Shown here piece after piece: positions 9,115 through 18,326 of a stretch of 51,312 nucleotides of DNA. Location: assembly GCA_023397905.1 (NCBI GenBank), contig JAEWSZ010000108.1:1-51312 (forward strand). The letters are read 5' to 3'. The translations under genes and the position numbers were made by a program. The stretch is from Bacillota bacterium. GTDB lineage: Bacteria; Bacillota; Clostridia; Acetivibrionales; DSM-1351. The notes beneath the pieces are model-generated. The model worked only from the letters and a program-made list of their open reading frames with translations. It did no database searches and had not been told where the DNA came from. Every line of letters starts with the position of its first letter. The first letter of the stretch is position 1.

Positions 9115-11010
9115 CTAATTTTCCTTTTGTGCCCGGGGCCGGTTCATCTGCTCCATGTATATGAGCAGCACGGATATATCAGCCGGCGATACGCCTGTTA
9201 TTCTGGAGGCCTGTCCAATGGAATCAGGTCTTATCTGGGTAAGCTTCTGCCTGGCTTCAAGCCTCAGGCCCTGAATTGATGCGTAATCAATATCCTGAGG
9301 AAGCTTCCGGCCCTCAAGCTTTTTATACTGTTCCACCTGCTGCATTTGCCGCTTTATATAGCCCTCATACTTAACGGCAACTTCCACCTGCTCTCTCACA
9401 GCCCGGGGCAGCTCTGGCAATTCGCATATCTCCCCCAGGCTTTCATAGCTGATTTCAGGCCGCCTCAAAAGCTCCGCCAGATTTATGCCGCTTTTTATTG
9501 CGGTGCTGTCCCTGCTTTCAAGATATTTCAGAACCTCCTCCGTGGGAGCTGTGTAGCTGTTCTTCAGCCTGTGGATTTCCTTTTCCACCAGTTCTTTTTT
9601 TTGCAGGAATTTATTATACCGCTCCTCGCCTATAAGCCCCACTTCTTTTCCAATGGGCGTAAGCCTCAGATCCGCATTGTCCTGCCTCAGAAGCAGCCTG
9701 TATTCAGACCTTGAGGTCATCATTCTGTAGGGCTCCTTTGTTCCCTTTGTCACCAGGTCGTCTATCAGAACGCCTATGTAGGCCTGGGATCTGTCAAGTA
9801 TCACGGGAGCTCTGCCATTTACCTTCAAGGCGGCGTTGATCCCTGCAACAATACCCTGGGCGGCCGCTTCCTCATACCCTGAGCTTCCGTTGATCTGGCC
9901 TGCGGAAAACAAGCCTTCAATATTTTTAAATTCAAGGGACAGCTTTAATTGTGTGGCGTCAATCCCGTCGTACTCAATGGCATAGGCGCTTCTCATGACC
10001 TTCACGTTTTCCAGGCCCGGGATGGTTCTCATGAACTCGATCTGGACATCCTCCGGCAGACTGCTGGACATGCCCTGGAGATACATCTCCTCTGTATCCA
10101 GTCCCATAGGCTCCACAAATACCTGATGATTCTCCTTGTCGGCAAACCTCACAACCTTGTCTTCAATGGAAGGACAGTATCTTGGCCCTATTCCTTTTAT
10201 GTCGCCGCTGTACAAAGGCGATCTGTGGAGATTCTTCCTTATTACTTCATGGGTCTCTTTATTTGTATACGTAAGCCAGCAGGGGACCTGTTCCTTCTCT
10301 ATGCTTTCCGTTTCAAAAGAAAAGGGCTGTATCAGGTCATCTCCGGGCTGCTCGGCCATTTTTGAAAAATCCAGGCTTCTTCTGCTGAGTCTTGCCGGCG
10401 TCCCAGTTTTAAACCTCAACAGGGTGATGCCCAAGTCCAGCATACTTGCCGATAGCCTGTTGGCGGGAAAAATCCCGTCCGGACCGCCGCTGTAGCTGAC
10501 ATCTCCTATTATTATTCTGCCCTGCAGATAGGTTCCCGTTGTCAGAACTATTGCCTTGCATTCAAATATGGCGCCGGTATGTGTTTTTACTCCGGTTATT
10601 CCGGTTTTCGTTTCATCCGTGAGAATCTCCACAACCTCTGCCTGCCTGATATCCAGATTTTCCTGAAGCTCCAGGGTATGCTTCATCTCAATCTGGTAAT
10701 GGCGCCTGTCAACCTGGGCGCGCAGTGAATAGACCGCAGGTCCCTTTGAATTGTTAAGGATTTTCGATTGAATAAAAGTTTTATCTGTGGTTTTCCCCAT
10801 TTGCCCCCCCAGGGCATCTATCTCCCTGACCAAATGCCCCTTGGCGGTTCCGCCGATACTGGGATTGCAGGGCATATTGGCCATGCTGTCCAGATTAATT
10901 GCGAAAACTATGGTTTTGCAGCCCAGCCTTGCGGAAGCCAGCGCAGCTTCGCAGCCGGCATGGCCCGCGCCTACCACAACTACATCATAACTACCAGCAA
11001 AATAATCCAT
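9115..11010 (-). CDS. mnmG: tRNA uridine-34 modification enzyme MnmG
   Basis: A 631-aa FAD enzyme that works with MnmE to install carboxymethylaminomethyl groups on wobble U34 of certain tRNAs. The N-terminal dinucleotide fold VGAGHAGCEAALASARLG, the family signature GTYLQGRIIIG and the later GYEEAAAQGIVAGINAAL are intact. Length is normal for the family. Start at 11010 with AAAGGT upstream. It lies 75 nt after mnmE on the same strand, so the two partners are probably co-transcribed. Confidence 0.97.
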   Translation of the reverse strand: MDYFAGSYDVVVVGAGHAGCEAALASARLGCKTIVFAINLDSMANMPCNPSIGGTAKGHLVREIDALGGQMGKTTDKTFIQSKILNNSKGPAVYSLRAQVDRRHYQIEMKHTLELQENLDIRQAEVVEILTDETKTGITGVKTHTGAIFECKAIVLTTGTYLQGRIIIGDVSYSGGPDGIFPANRLSASMLDLGITLLRFKTGTPARLSRRSLDFSKMAEQPGDDLIQPFSFETESIEKEQVPCWLTYTNKETHEVIRKNLHRSPLYSGDIKGIGPRYCPSIEDKVVRFADKENHQVFVEPMGLDTEEMYLQGMSSSLPEDVQIEFMRTIPGLENVKVMRSAYAIEYDGIDATQLKLSLEFKNIEGLFSAGQINGSSGYEEAAAQGIVAGINAALKVNGRAPVILDRSQAYIGVLIDDLVTKGTKEPYRMMTSRSEYRLLLRQDNADLRLTPIGKEVGLIGEERYNKFLQKKELVEKEIHRLKNSYTAPTEEVLKYLESRDSTAIKSGINLAELLRRPEISYESLGEICELPELPRAVREQVEVAVKYEGYIKRQMQQVEQYKKLEGRKLPQDIDYASIQGLRLEARQKLTQIRPDSIGQASRITGVSPADISVLLIYMEQMNRPRAQKEN

Positions 11011-11085
11011 CCGGATCTACCTTTCTATGTCAAAATTAACCCGGGTACCCACCCGGACCTAACCGTTCATGCGGAATCTGCCTTC

Positions 11086-12510
11086 CTATTTTCCTATGCA
11101 GAAACGGCTGAAAATATTGTGCATAACCGCTTCGTCAATGGATTCACCCGTTATTCTTCCTATATTGTCCGCGGCGCCTTTAATATCTATTGTAACCATA
11201 TCCAGAGGCATTCCCAGGTCAAGGGACTCAAAAGCCTGATCAATACCGGCGATGGCCTTATCCACCAGGTTTTTATGCCTTGCATTTGTCAATAATACCT
11301 CATCGTTTCCGGCAATATCCCCTTTAAAGAACAACCGGGAAATTTTATCCTCCAGGCTCTCTATGCCCTGATCGTTAATAACCGAAGCCTCCAGGACAAT
11401 ATCTCCATCAAGCCTTTCTCTGATCTCATCTATCCGTTTCCGGTCCGCCAGATCGGTTTTGTTTATCAGAATCAGGCGTCTCTTTCCTTCCATACTTTGC
11501 AATACCTCTTCATCCTCTTTGAGAATTCCCAAATCGGCGGCAATTACCATGATAATCAGGTCCGCGGCTTCCATGGCCTTATACGCCTTGTCCACGCCTA
11601 TTTTTTCAACCGGATCCCCGGTGCTCCTGATGCCGGCGGTATCTGATATTTTTGCAGGGATGCCTTTTATATTTACATATTCCTCGATAACATCTCTGGT
11701 TGTACCCGGTACATCGGTTACTATAGCCTTTGCATGCCCGGCCAGCTGATTCAGTAATGAAGATTTCCCCACATTGGGCTTGCCCGCTATTACCACATTT
11801 ATACCTTCTCTGAGTATCTTGCCCCGCTCAAAGGTTCTCGCCAGCGCTTCCAATTCATCCTTGATATTTTTTAAACCTTCACGCACCTTTGCGCCGGTGA
11901 TCTCCTCTATGTCATGCTCCGGATAATCAATCGACGCCTCTATATGCGCAAGCAGCTCTACAAGGCTGTTTCCGGCTCTTTTGAGCATCTGGGACAATCT
12001 GCCCTCCAGGTGGCTTACAGCAGCCTTTGAACTTTCCACTGTTTTTGAATTGATCAGATCTATTATAGCCTCAGCCTGAGACAGGTCTATCCTGCCATTT
12101 AAAAAGGCCCTTCTGGTAAACTCCCCCGCTTCAGCCGGTCTTGCGCCATATCTGAATATAAGCTCCAGTACTCTGTTTACAACTACAATCCCACCGTGGC
12201 AGTTTATCTCAACAACGTTTTCACGGGTAAAGGTATTTGGCCTGCACATCTTCAAAAGCAGTACTTCATCCACTGTATCCCCGGTGACAGGATCCGCTAT
12301 TTTTCCGTAGGTAACGGAGTGGGAGGCTATATCCTCCATTGCCTTTCCCGACACAAAAATCTTTGCCGCCACGTCAAAAGCCCGATGGCCGCTTATGCGG
12401 ATCACGCCTATCCCTCCTGTACCATAGGGAGTTGACAAGGCGGCAATAGTATCTTCACAGGGCTGCGCTTCAAATGAATTATTGTCAAATGAAAAAGTTT
12501 CATCGTACAT
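11086..12510 (-). CDS. mnmE: tRNA modification GTPase MnmE
   Basis: A 474-aa GTPase. It has an N-terminal tetrahydrofolate-binding domain and a central helical domain. The inserted G domain has GKPNVGKSS (G1), DTAGI (G3) and NKTD (G4). The C-terminal FCIGK carries the functional Cys. It partners MnmG in U34 modification. I start at 12510, where AGAGG lies about 8 nt upstream. The longer ATG at 12543 has its nearest Shine-Dalgarno too far away and falls inside the hairpin at 12543-12574. Confidence 0.95.
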   Translation of the reverse strand: MYDETFSFDNNSFEAQPCEDTIAALSTPYGTGGIGVIRISGHRAFDVAAKIFVSGKAMEDIASHSVTYGKIADPVTGDTVDEVLLLKMCRPNTFTRENVVEINCHGGIVVVNRVLELIFRYGARPAEAGEFTRRAFLNGRIDLSQAEAIIDLINSKTVESSKAAVSHLEGRLSQMLKRAGNSLVELLAHIEASIDYPEHDIEEITGAKVREGLKNIKDELEALARTFERGKILREGINVVIAGKPNVGKSSLLNQLAGHAKAIVTDVPGTTRDVIEEYVNIKGIPAKISDTAGIRSTGDPVEKIGVDKAYKAMEAADLIIMVIAADLGILKEDEEVLQSMEGKRRLILINKTDLADRKRIDEIRERLDGDIVLEASVINDQGIESLEDKISRLFFKGDIAGNDEVLLTNARHKNLVDKAIAGIDQAFESLDLGMPLDMVTIDIKGAADNIGRITGESIDEAVMHNIFSRFCIGK

Positions 12511-12542
12511 AAAAATGCCTCTTTTTTCCCTTCCAAAATTCA

Positions 12543-12574
12543 AAATGGTTCAAGGAATATCTCCTGAACCATTT
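12543..12574 (-). other. intercistronic hairpin between jag and mnmE
   Basis: Perfect 10-bp arms (12543-12552 and 12565-12574) with an inner GGA/TCC extension. On the minus strand only a broken T-stretch follows (TTTTGAATTTTGG). It could be a weak terminator or an mRNA-processing or stability element between jag and mnmE. Confidence 0.5.
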
Positions 12575-12608
12575 CAAAGAAATTTATATTTAGTCATTCC
12601 CCGTATTT

Positions 12609-13241
12609 TTACTTTAATGTTATAACGACTTTTCTCTTGGGCTCTTCGCCTGTGCTGTATGTTTCAACATATTTATGTCCCTGGAGGGTTGAGTGGATTA
12701 TCCTTCTCTCATAGGGATTCATGGGTTCCAGCGTAACCGGTTTTTTGTATTTTACAACTTTGTCGGCCAATCTGTTGGCAAGCTTTACAAGAGTTTCCTC
12801 TCTCTTTTGCCTGTAATTCTCAACGTTCAGGATTACTCTTTTATAATCCTCATAGCCCTTGTTTATAACCAGGCTGGTAAGGTACTGAAGAGAGTCCATG
12901 GTTTCGCCCCGGCGTCCGATTATTATACCGATATCATCGCCGTTTACATCCACAACTATGCTTTCATCATCTTCCGTCACGCTTATATCGGCTTCAACGC
13001 CCATATTGCTTAAAATGGTGTATAGAAAATCTGAAGCTAAGTCGCCTCTGCTGCCGTTTTCAAATTCTTTGACCGTAGCCTTTATTCTGGCTACTTTCGA
13101 ACCGATAATACCAAAAATACCTTTATTGCCCTCTTCTATAACTTCAATATCAACGTCTTCTTCTGATAGCTTAAGTTCGGACAATGCCATAGAAATGGCT
13201 TCCTGAATGGTTTTACCTGTTTTCTCAATACTGTAAGGCAT
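12609..13241 (-). CDS. jag: RNA-binding protein KhpB (Jag, SpoIIIJ-associated)
   Basis: A 210-aa protein with the standard three parts: a Jag-N domain at residues 1-50 (IEVIEEGNKGIFGIIGSKVA), a KH domain around IIGRRGETMDSLQYL, and an R3H domain at the C-terminus (MNPYERRIIHSTLQ). KhpB-type proteins bind RNA and affect cell elongation and, in Bacillus, SpoIIIJ-linked sporulation. The ATG overlaps the yidC stop codon by one base, so translation is probably coupled. Confidence 0.94.
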   Translation of the reverse strand: MPYSIEKTGKTIQEAISMALSELKLSEEDVDIEVIEEGNKGIFGIIGSKVARIKATVKEFENGSRGDLASDFLYTILSNMGVEADISVTEDDESIVVDVNGDDIGIIIGRRGETMDSLQYLTSLVINKGYEDYKRVILNVENYRQKREETLVKLANRLADKVVKYKKPVTLEPMNPYERRIIHSTLQGHKYVETYSTGEEPKRKVVITLK

Positions 13242-14080
13242 TATTTACTCTCTACCTCCTTCTTCTTAAGGACATATTTATTCACATAGTATTGCTGTCC
13301 AATAGCAAATATATTACCAGCAATCCAATATAGTGCTAGACCTGCAGGGAACTGAAATGAGAAAAATAACGTCATTAAAGGAGATATATATAACATGGTG
13401 TTTCCCATTGGGTTAGTAGCTTTGTCAGTAGTTTTCGGCATTGACATGCGGGCTGTCAGAAAAGTTGTCCCAACCGCCAGCAGCACCAATAACAGCAGCC
13501 AGATTTTCATTGGTTCCGCTGTCAGCTGATCTATATGGTATGTGGGAATATTTCCCAAATTTAACCCGTTGTGGTTTGGGAAAAACATATTTAAATTTCC
13601 CACCTGTCCACCCTTGCCGTTTTTAATAAAATAAGTAATGGTATCAATCTGCGCATATGGGTGTTTGAGAACATTTGCTTCCGTTGCCAGTTTTGTAAGC
13701 TGATCCTGTGAAAAACCCAGCATAAACTGCAGCGGCTTGGTTATGACCTGCCACAAAGTGAGCAGTATGGGCATTTGGATCACTAATGGCAGACAGCCGC
13801 CCGCCGGATTTATCTTGTGCTCCTGGTAGAGCTTCATCATTTCTTCATTCAGCTTTTGCTTGTCATTTGCATATTTTCTCTGGAGCTCCTGCATTAAAGG
13901 CTGTACCTTCTGCATCTCGGCAGTTGATTTATACTGTTTTAATGTTAAAGGAAACATCGCCGCTCTGACAATAATCGTAAATATTATAATTGCCAATCCG
14001 TAATTTTCAAATGCAATCGAATTGTATATCCAGTAAAGAAACTTTCCAAGCGGATCAGCTATAAAATTTAAAAATCCCAT
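13241..14080 (-). CDS. yidC: membrane protein insertase YidC/Oxa1 (SpoIIIJ)
   Basis: A 279-aa multi-spanning insertase that moves proteins from the Sec channel or ribosome into the membrane. The first transmembrane segment contains the conserved groove Arg (IIVRAAMFPLTLKQ). The cytoplasmic coiled hairpin (MQKVQPLMQELQRKY) and later transmembrane helices follow, and the tail is basic. The N-terminus has no evident lipobox, unlike Bacillus SpoIIIJ. AGGAG precedes the ATG. It is followed by jag with a one-base overlap and preceded by yidD and rnpA. Confidence 0.95.
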   Translation of the reverse strand: MGFLNFIADPLGKFLYWIYNSIAFENYGLAIIIFTIIVRAAMFPLTLKQYKSTAEMQKVQPLMQELQRKYANDKQKLNEEMMKLYQEHKINPAGGCLPLVIQMPILLTLWQVITKPLQFMLGFSQDQLTKLATEANVLKHPYAQIDTITYFIKNGKGGQVGNLNMFFPNHNGLNLGNIPTYHIDQLTAEPMKIWLLLLVLLAVGTTFLTARMSMPKTTDKATNPMGNTMLYISPLMTLFFSFQFPAGLALYWIAGNIFAIGQQYYVNKYVLKKKEVESK

Positions 14081-14122
14081 GTTTTTCTCCTAAACCTAAC
14101 CTATGTTTATCTTGTATCTTTT

Positions 14123-14338
14123 CTATTTTACAGGGTCAAACCCTCCCGGATGGAAAGGATGACACTTTAATATCCGTTTTATTGCCATATAGCTTCCCTT
14201 TAAGCCGCCATATTTCATTATGGCCTCTATGGCATACTGCGAACAAGTAGGATAAAACCTGCATGTAGGCCTCATTTTGAGGGGTGATAAAAATTTTTGA
14301 TAAAAACGAATCAACAAAATCAAAGCTCTTCTAAACAA
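14123..14338 (-). CDS. yidD: membrane insertion efficiency factor YidD
   Basis: A 71-aa protein of the YidD family with an N-terminal amphipathic helix and the family block RFYPTCSQYA...HPFHPGG (three conserved Cys in total). It aids insertion of membrane proteins alongside YidC. The start is TTG at 14338 with AGGAGA 7-8 nt upstream. The gene overlaps the end of rnpA by 19 bases, consistent with translational coupling. Confidence 0.93.
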   Translation of the reverse strand: MFRRALILLIRFYQKFLSPLKMRPTCRFYPTCSQYAIEAIMKYGGLKGSYMAIKRILKCHPFHPGGFDPVK

Positions 14339-14685
14339 TTGTATTTCTCCTGATCAAATACCTGCAGCTTTTTCAACAAATATCTGAATTCCTTCAACAA
14401 AGCCCCGTACTTTGGAACTGTTTCCTCCGACCGGGCCGCGATAACTATATCATTTCCACTTTTAATAAAATCTTCAAAATGCCTGTAACTTTCCCTTATG
14501 AGTCTTTTCTTTTTATTCCTTGTAACAGCTTTTCCTGCTTTTTTCGAAACAGAAATCCCAATTCTATTGAAGGAAAGCCTGTTTGGAAGGACATATAAAA
14601 TTATGTGCCTTCCAACATAAAACGATCCTTTTTTAAAAACCCTTGCAAACTCATAGTTCTTTTTTAATGTTACAATTTTTCCCAT
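14320..14685 (-). CDS. rnpA: ribonuclease P protein component
   Basis: The 121-aa basic protein subunit of RNase P, which helps the catalytic RNA remove 5' leaders from pre-tRNAs. It begins LKKNYEFARVFKKG and carries the RNR-type signature region (KKAGKAVTRNKKKRLIRE). I prefer ATG at 14685, giving the family-like MGKIVTLKKN; a GTG at 14697 would add four residues. Neither start has a strong ribosome binding site. The gene follows rpmH after a short terminator-like hairpin. Confidence 0.94.
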   Translation of the reverse strand: MGKIVTLKKNYEFARVFKKGSFYVGRHIILYVLPNRLSFNRIGISVSKKAGKAVTRNKKKRLIRESYRHFEDFIKSGNDIVIAARSEETVPKYGALLKEFRYLLKKLQVFDQEKYNCLEEL

Positions 14686-14719
14686 AGTAATGTACACTTA
14701 GCGCTTTTCACACTTTTAA

Positions 14720-14746
14720 AGAAAAAGACCACAAATATGCGGTCTT
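14720..14746 (-). terminator. terminator/attenuator between rpmH and rnpA
   Basis: AAGACC at 14725-14730 pairs with GGTCTT at 14741-14746 and is followed on the minus strand by TTTCTTT. The stem overlaps the first bases of the rpmH stop codon. A weak terminator here would let rpmH be made in excess of rnpA. Confidence 0.6.
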
Positions 14747-14879
14747 ATGCTGAAAGAACCTTTCTTCCTTTTAGTCTGCGTCTTCTCAATACTTTTCTTC
14801 CATTCGAAGTACTCATTCTTTTTCTGAAGCCGTGTTCCTTCTTCATGTGTCGTTTCTTAGGCTGATATGTTCTTAACAT
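14745..14879 (-). CDS. rpmH: 50S ribosomal protein L34
   Basis: The 44-aa, very basic L34 protein. It begins MLRTYQPKKRHMKKEHGF, continues KRMSTSNGRKVLRRRRLKGR and ends in LSA. GGAGGT precedes the ATG by 6 nt. It is the first gene of the leftward origin operon, with a good promoter at 14970-14999. Length and order are standard. Confidence 0.97.
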   Translation of the reverse strand: MLRTYQPKKRHMKKEHGFRKRMSTSNGRKVLRRRRLKGRKVLSA

Positions 14880-14969
14880 TAGTACACCTCCGTTCCGAAT
14901 TCCATGGAAACCTTAAAGTCCCATTTATATAAACATTATAAGTGTTTTTCTTTTAAAGACACCAAATCT

Positions 14970-14999
14970 ATTATATATTACTCCTTTTCAAACTGTCAA
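14970..14999 (-). promoter_or_regulatory. rpmH promoter
   Basis: On the minus strand TTGACA (14994-14999) is followed after 18 nt by TATAAT (14970-14975). Both hexamers are perfect. It would give an rpmH leader of roughly 85 nt. A second TATAAT at 14935-14940 lacks a -35. Confidence 0.75.
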
Positions 15000-15107
15000 G
15001 GTTAATCGGATGTACATTTTTTTATTCAAATTTATTTTTCAGACGGTTAAAAATCAATATATGGTGCTTAAAATTTATATATTTTCAACATATAGTTATT
15101 ATACATA

Positions 15108-15260
15108 TTATTCACAATGTAACCTGTGGATATATCGGTGCAAAAAATATTTTTTTGTGGATATCTTCCTTTTTTCATATTGAATTTTCCACAAAACTTT
15201 GATATATTTATTAATACTTGTTGATAACCTGTGTGTTTTGTTAATATTGGCTGTTAATAA
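15108..15260. other. oriC, dnaA-upstream DnaA-box cluster
   Basis: Within the AT-rich gap 14880-15634 I read six DnaA-box-like 9-mers. They are TTATTCACA (15108-15116), TGTGGATAT (15125-15133 and 15156-15164), TTTTCCACA (15185-15193), TGTTGATAA (15219-15227) and TGTTAATAA (15252-15260). Most match TTATCCACA at 8 of 9. This is the incA/B-like half of a bipartite origin. From 15260 to 15634 there is no gene, only an AT-rich stretch, then short hairpins such as GCATAC-4-GTATGC near 15573-15588 in the presumed dnaA leader. Confidence 0.85.
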
Positions 15261-15634
15261 CTTTATAGTTTTTCATTTTGCTTTTGTTTCTCTTCACAAA
15301 AGATTATTAATTTTAAAAGAATTACTTATGATAAAACGATAATATTTTCAGAGGGTTAAAATAAATTCTCTTTGTATGCATTTAGTATACATGCTGTTTA
15401 TTATGGTTTTTATTTTTTGCTCCTGAACATTACAGATATATTGTCAGCGGGATTAATACACTGGCTGGTGATATGGCATCCGACTGAGGGTCCGGGTTCA
15501 TAAGGACGGATATCTCACTTTTTCCGGCAGAGTGAACCGGCGTTCAGAACAGGAAGCATACTTGAATTATACAGCATACCATTGTATGCGCTTGATAAAT
15601 TTCTTATTATAATAAACCAAGGTGGGCGAAGGAC

Positions 15635-16957
15635 ATGAACGTGCAACTAAACGATATTTGGAATCGTACATTGGAATTACTAAAAGGTGAAATGACAGAA
15701 ATAAGTTTTAACACCTGGATATTGACAATAGAACCTATTTCTATCGACTCCAGTACTATTGCCTTGGGTGTACCTGCTGATTTTCAGAAGGGAATCCTCG
15801 AATCCAGATATTCTTATCTTATAAAAAATGCACTGAGACAAATAGCCCACAAGGATTATAATATAATTTTTACAACGCCTTCCCAGGCTCCGGCAAAGCC
15901 TGCCGCACAAGAATATGCCGAAGATTCCTCTGGACTGCTTTTAAATCCCAAATATACATTTGACACTTTTGTTATAGGCAATGGAAACAGGTTTGCCCAT
16001 GCCGCATCCCTGGCAGTATCCGAGGCTCCCGCTAAAGCGTACAACCCTTTATTTTTATATGGAGGGGTTGGTCTTGGAAAGACTCATCTCATGCATGCCA
16101 TAGGGCATTTTGTTCTGAGCCAGAACCCGGCTCTTAAAGTTTTGTATGTCTCTTCCGAGAAATTTACAAATGAGCTGATCAACGCTATTAAAGACAATAA
16201 AAACGAAGAATTCAGATATAAATACAGAAATATAGACGTACTGCTCATAGATGATATCCAGTTCATTGTTGGAAAAGAGCGTACCCAGGAAGAATTTTTC
16301 CATACCTTTAACGCTCTTTACGAAGCCAACAAACAGATCATCATTTCCAGTGATAAGCCTCCAAAGGACATTACCACTCTGGAAGACAGGCTCAGATCAA
16401 GGTTTGAGTGGGGCTTGATAGCCGACATCGCTCCGCCTGACCTGGAGACCAGGATATCCATCCTCAGGAAAAAAGCCCAACTGGAAAATCTTGATGTGCC
16501 CGACGACGTAATGGTGTTTATCGCCGATAAAGTCGCCTCAAACATACGTGAGCTTGAGGGAGCCCTCAACAGGGTAATCGCCTATTCCACTCTGACTGAA
16601 AATTCCATCAATGTGGATATGGCTATCGAAGCCCTGAAGGATATGTTCAATAACAGCAAAGCTGTGATCATTAATTCAAAAACTATACAGGAAGCGGTCT
16701 CGCGGTATTTTCATCTAAAGACCGACGAACTTAAATCCAAGAGAAGATCCAGAGACGTATCCTTTCCAAGGCAGATTGCCATGCATCTGTGCCGTGAAAT
16801 GACAGACATGTCCCTGCCGAAAATAGGAGATGAGTTCGGAGGGCGGGACCACACCACTGTAATCCATGCCTGCGAAAAGATAAACCAGGACATTGAAAAC
16901 AGTGCTGAACTCAGAAGGACCATTGAAGATATCAAAAAAAATATACTTGGGAATTAA
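15635..16957 (+). CDS. dnaA: chromosomal replication initiator DnaA
   Basis: A 440-aa AAA+ initiator that binds DnaA boxes and melts oriC. Domain I spans about residues 1-80, followed by a short Ala/Pro-rich linker. The AAA+ domain has Walker A GGVGLGKT (143-150) and Walker B LLIDDIQF (203-210). The C-terminal DNA-binding domain carries the signature GGRDHTTVIHACEKI. AAGG lies about 12 and 4 nt before the ATG. DnaA-box clusters lie both upstream and downstream, so autoregulation is likely. Confidence 0.98.
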   Translation: MNVQLNDIWNRTLELLKGEMTEISFNTWILTIEPISIDSSTIALGVPADFQKGILESRYSYLIKNALRQIAHKDYNIIFTTPSQAPAKPAAQEYAEDSSGLLLNPKYTFDTFVIGNGNRFAHAASLAVSEAPAKAYNPLFLYGGVGLGKTHLMHAIGHFVLSQNPALKVLYVSSEKFTNELINAIKDNKNEEFRYKYRNIDVLLIDDIQFIVGKERTQEEFFHTFNALYEANKQIIISSDKPPKDITTLEDRLRSRFEWGLIADIAPPDLETRISILRKKAQLENLDVPDDVMVFIADKVASNIRELEGALNRVIAYSTLTENSINVDMAIEALKDMFNNSKAVIINSKTIQEAVSRYFHLKTDELKSKRRSRDVSFPRQIAMHLCREMTDMSLPKIGDEFGGRDHTTVIHACEKINQDIENSAELRRTIEDIKKNILGN

Positions 16958-16975
16958 TTTTAAAAAATCAGATAG

Positions 16976-17159
16976 TTATACACAGTTTTTGTTGATTTGG
17001 TGATTAAAGTTTGTGTATAACTTGAGATTCTGGATAATTTGATTTTTTTGTTAATAGCTTGTTTAAATTATTCAACAACTTATTAACAGTGATGAACGGT
17101 TTGTATAACTATATTACAGAAGTTATACACAGTTTTAACAGCACTTACTACTATTATTA
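16976..17159. other. oriC, dnaA-dnaN unwinding region with DnaA-trios
   Basis: DnaA-box-like 9-mers are TTATACACA (16976-16984 and 17123-17131), TGTGTATAA (17012-17020), TCTGGATAA (17029-17037) and TTATTAACA (17080-17088). Thirteen bases after the last box lies TTA-CTA-CTA-TTA-TTA (17145-17159), five repeats of the DnaA-trio type that in Bacillus mark the strand-opening site. The region is very AT-rich. This is the likely unwinding site. Confidence 0.8.
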
Positions 17160-17205
17160 CTTTATTTATATCTTTTATAAATAAATAAAAAAGACGGAGG
17201 TACAT

Positions 17206-18306
17206 ATGAAAATTATTTGCTCAAAGGAAAATTTACTTAACGGTATAAATATAGTCCAAAAAGCTGTTTCCACAAAAACTACATTGCCTATATTGGAGGG
17301 TATTCTCTTAAACTCGGATGAAAAATTCAAGCTGACGGGCAATGACCTTGAAATCGGAATAGAGTGCTTTGTAGAAGCGGATATCAGGGAAACAGGTTCT
17401 ATTGTAATCAACTCCAAAATATTCGGAGACATTGTAAGAAGACTGCCGGACGCAGAAGTTTTGATAGAAGTTAAAGAAAACAACCTTGTAATTGTTGAAT
17501 GTGAAAATTCACACTTCGAAATAAAAGGGATAAATCCAAACGGCTATCCGTCTTTGCCCAGTGTCGACAAAGAAAATGTCCTTACTCTGACCCAGGGCAA
17601 TCTGAAAGACATGATAAGGCAAACTGTTTTTGCAGTGGGTACCGATGAAAACAGGCCCGTACTGACAGGATCCCTTATTGAAGTCAAGGAAAAAGAACTT
17701 GTCGTCGTATCCATCGACGGAGTCAGACTGGCCTTGAGACGCAAGCTTCTGGAAAACGATATTAATGATTTCAGCGTTATCATTCCAGGAAAAACGCTGA
17801 ATGAAATTTCTAAAATCCTCCAGGCAAACGAAGAAGTGGTGTCAATTTACAATTCAAATAACCAGATTGTATTTGACTCTCAGTCCTGGAGAATCGTTTC
17901 CAGGCTTATAGAAGGCAAGTTTTTAAACTATAACAGTTTATTAAATAAAGAATTCGAGACCAAAGTAATCATCAACACCAAAGAATTCCAGTCAAGCCTG
18001 GAAAGAGCTTCTCTTATATCAATGAATGATAAAAACAGCCCTGTAAAGCTTCTTATAGGCGATGATAAAATAGTCATCACATCAAATGCCGAATTGGGGG
18101 CTGTCCGTGAAGAGATTAAAGTAGAAATAGAAGGCAATAATTTAGAAATAGGCTACAATCCCGCATTCCTGATCGATGCGCTAAAAGCCATTGACGAGGA
18201 CAGAGCCGCTATTTATTTTATTACTACAAATGCGCCATGTACTTTGCGGCCTATAATTGAGAACAATAACGAATTTGCTTACCTGGTACAGGCAGTAAGG
18301 ATTTAA
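17206..18306 (+). CDS. dnaN: DNA polymerase III beta sliding clamp
   Basis: The 366-aa ring-forming processivity clamp, with three repeated clamp folds. It starts MKIICSKENLLNGINIVQKA, contains the family stretch TLPILEGILL near residue 30, and ends in a hydrophobic LVQAVRI tail like other clamps. GGAGGT lies before the ATG. It is the first gene after the origin's second half and is probably co-transcribed with yaaA and recF. Confidence 0.97.
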   Translation: MKIICSKENLLNGINIVQKAVSTKTTLPILEGILLNSDEKFKLTGNDLEIGIECFVEADIRETGSIVINSKIFGDIVRRLPDAEVLIEVKENNLVIVECENSHFEIKGINPNGYPSLPSVDKENVLTLTQGNLKDMIRQTVFAVGTDENRPVLTGSLIEVKEKELVVVSIDGVRLALRRKLLENDINDFSVIIPGKTLNEISKILQANEEVVSIYNSNNQIVFDSQSWRIVSRLIEGKFLNYNSLLNKEFETKVIINTKEFQSSLERASLISMNDKNSPVKLLIGDDKIVITSNAELGAVREEIKVEIEGNNLEIGYNPAFLIDALKAIDEDRAAIYFITTNAPCTLRPIIENNNEFAYLVQAVRI

Positions 18307-18326
18307 TAAGGCTATATGGAGGAGAA

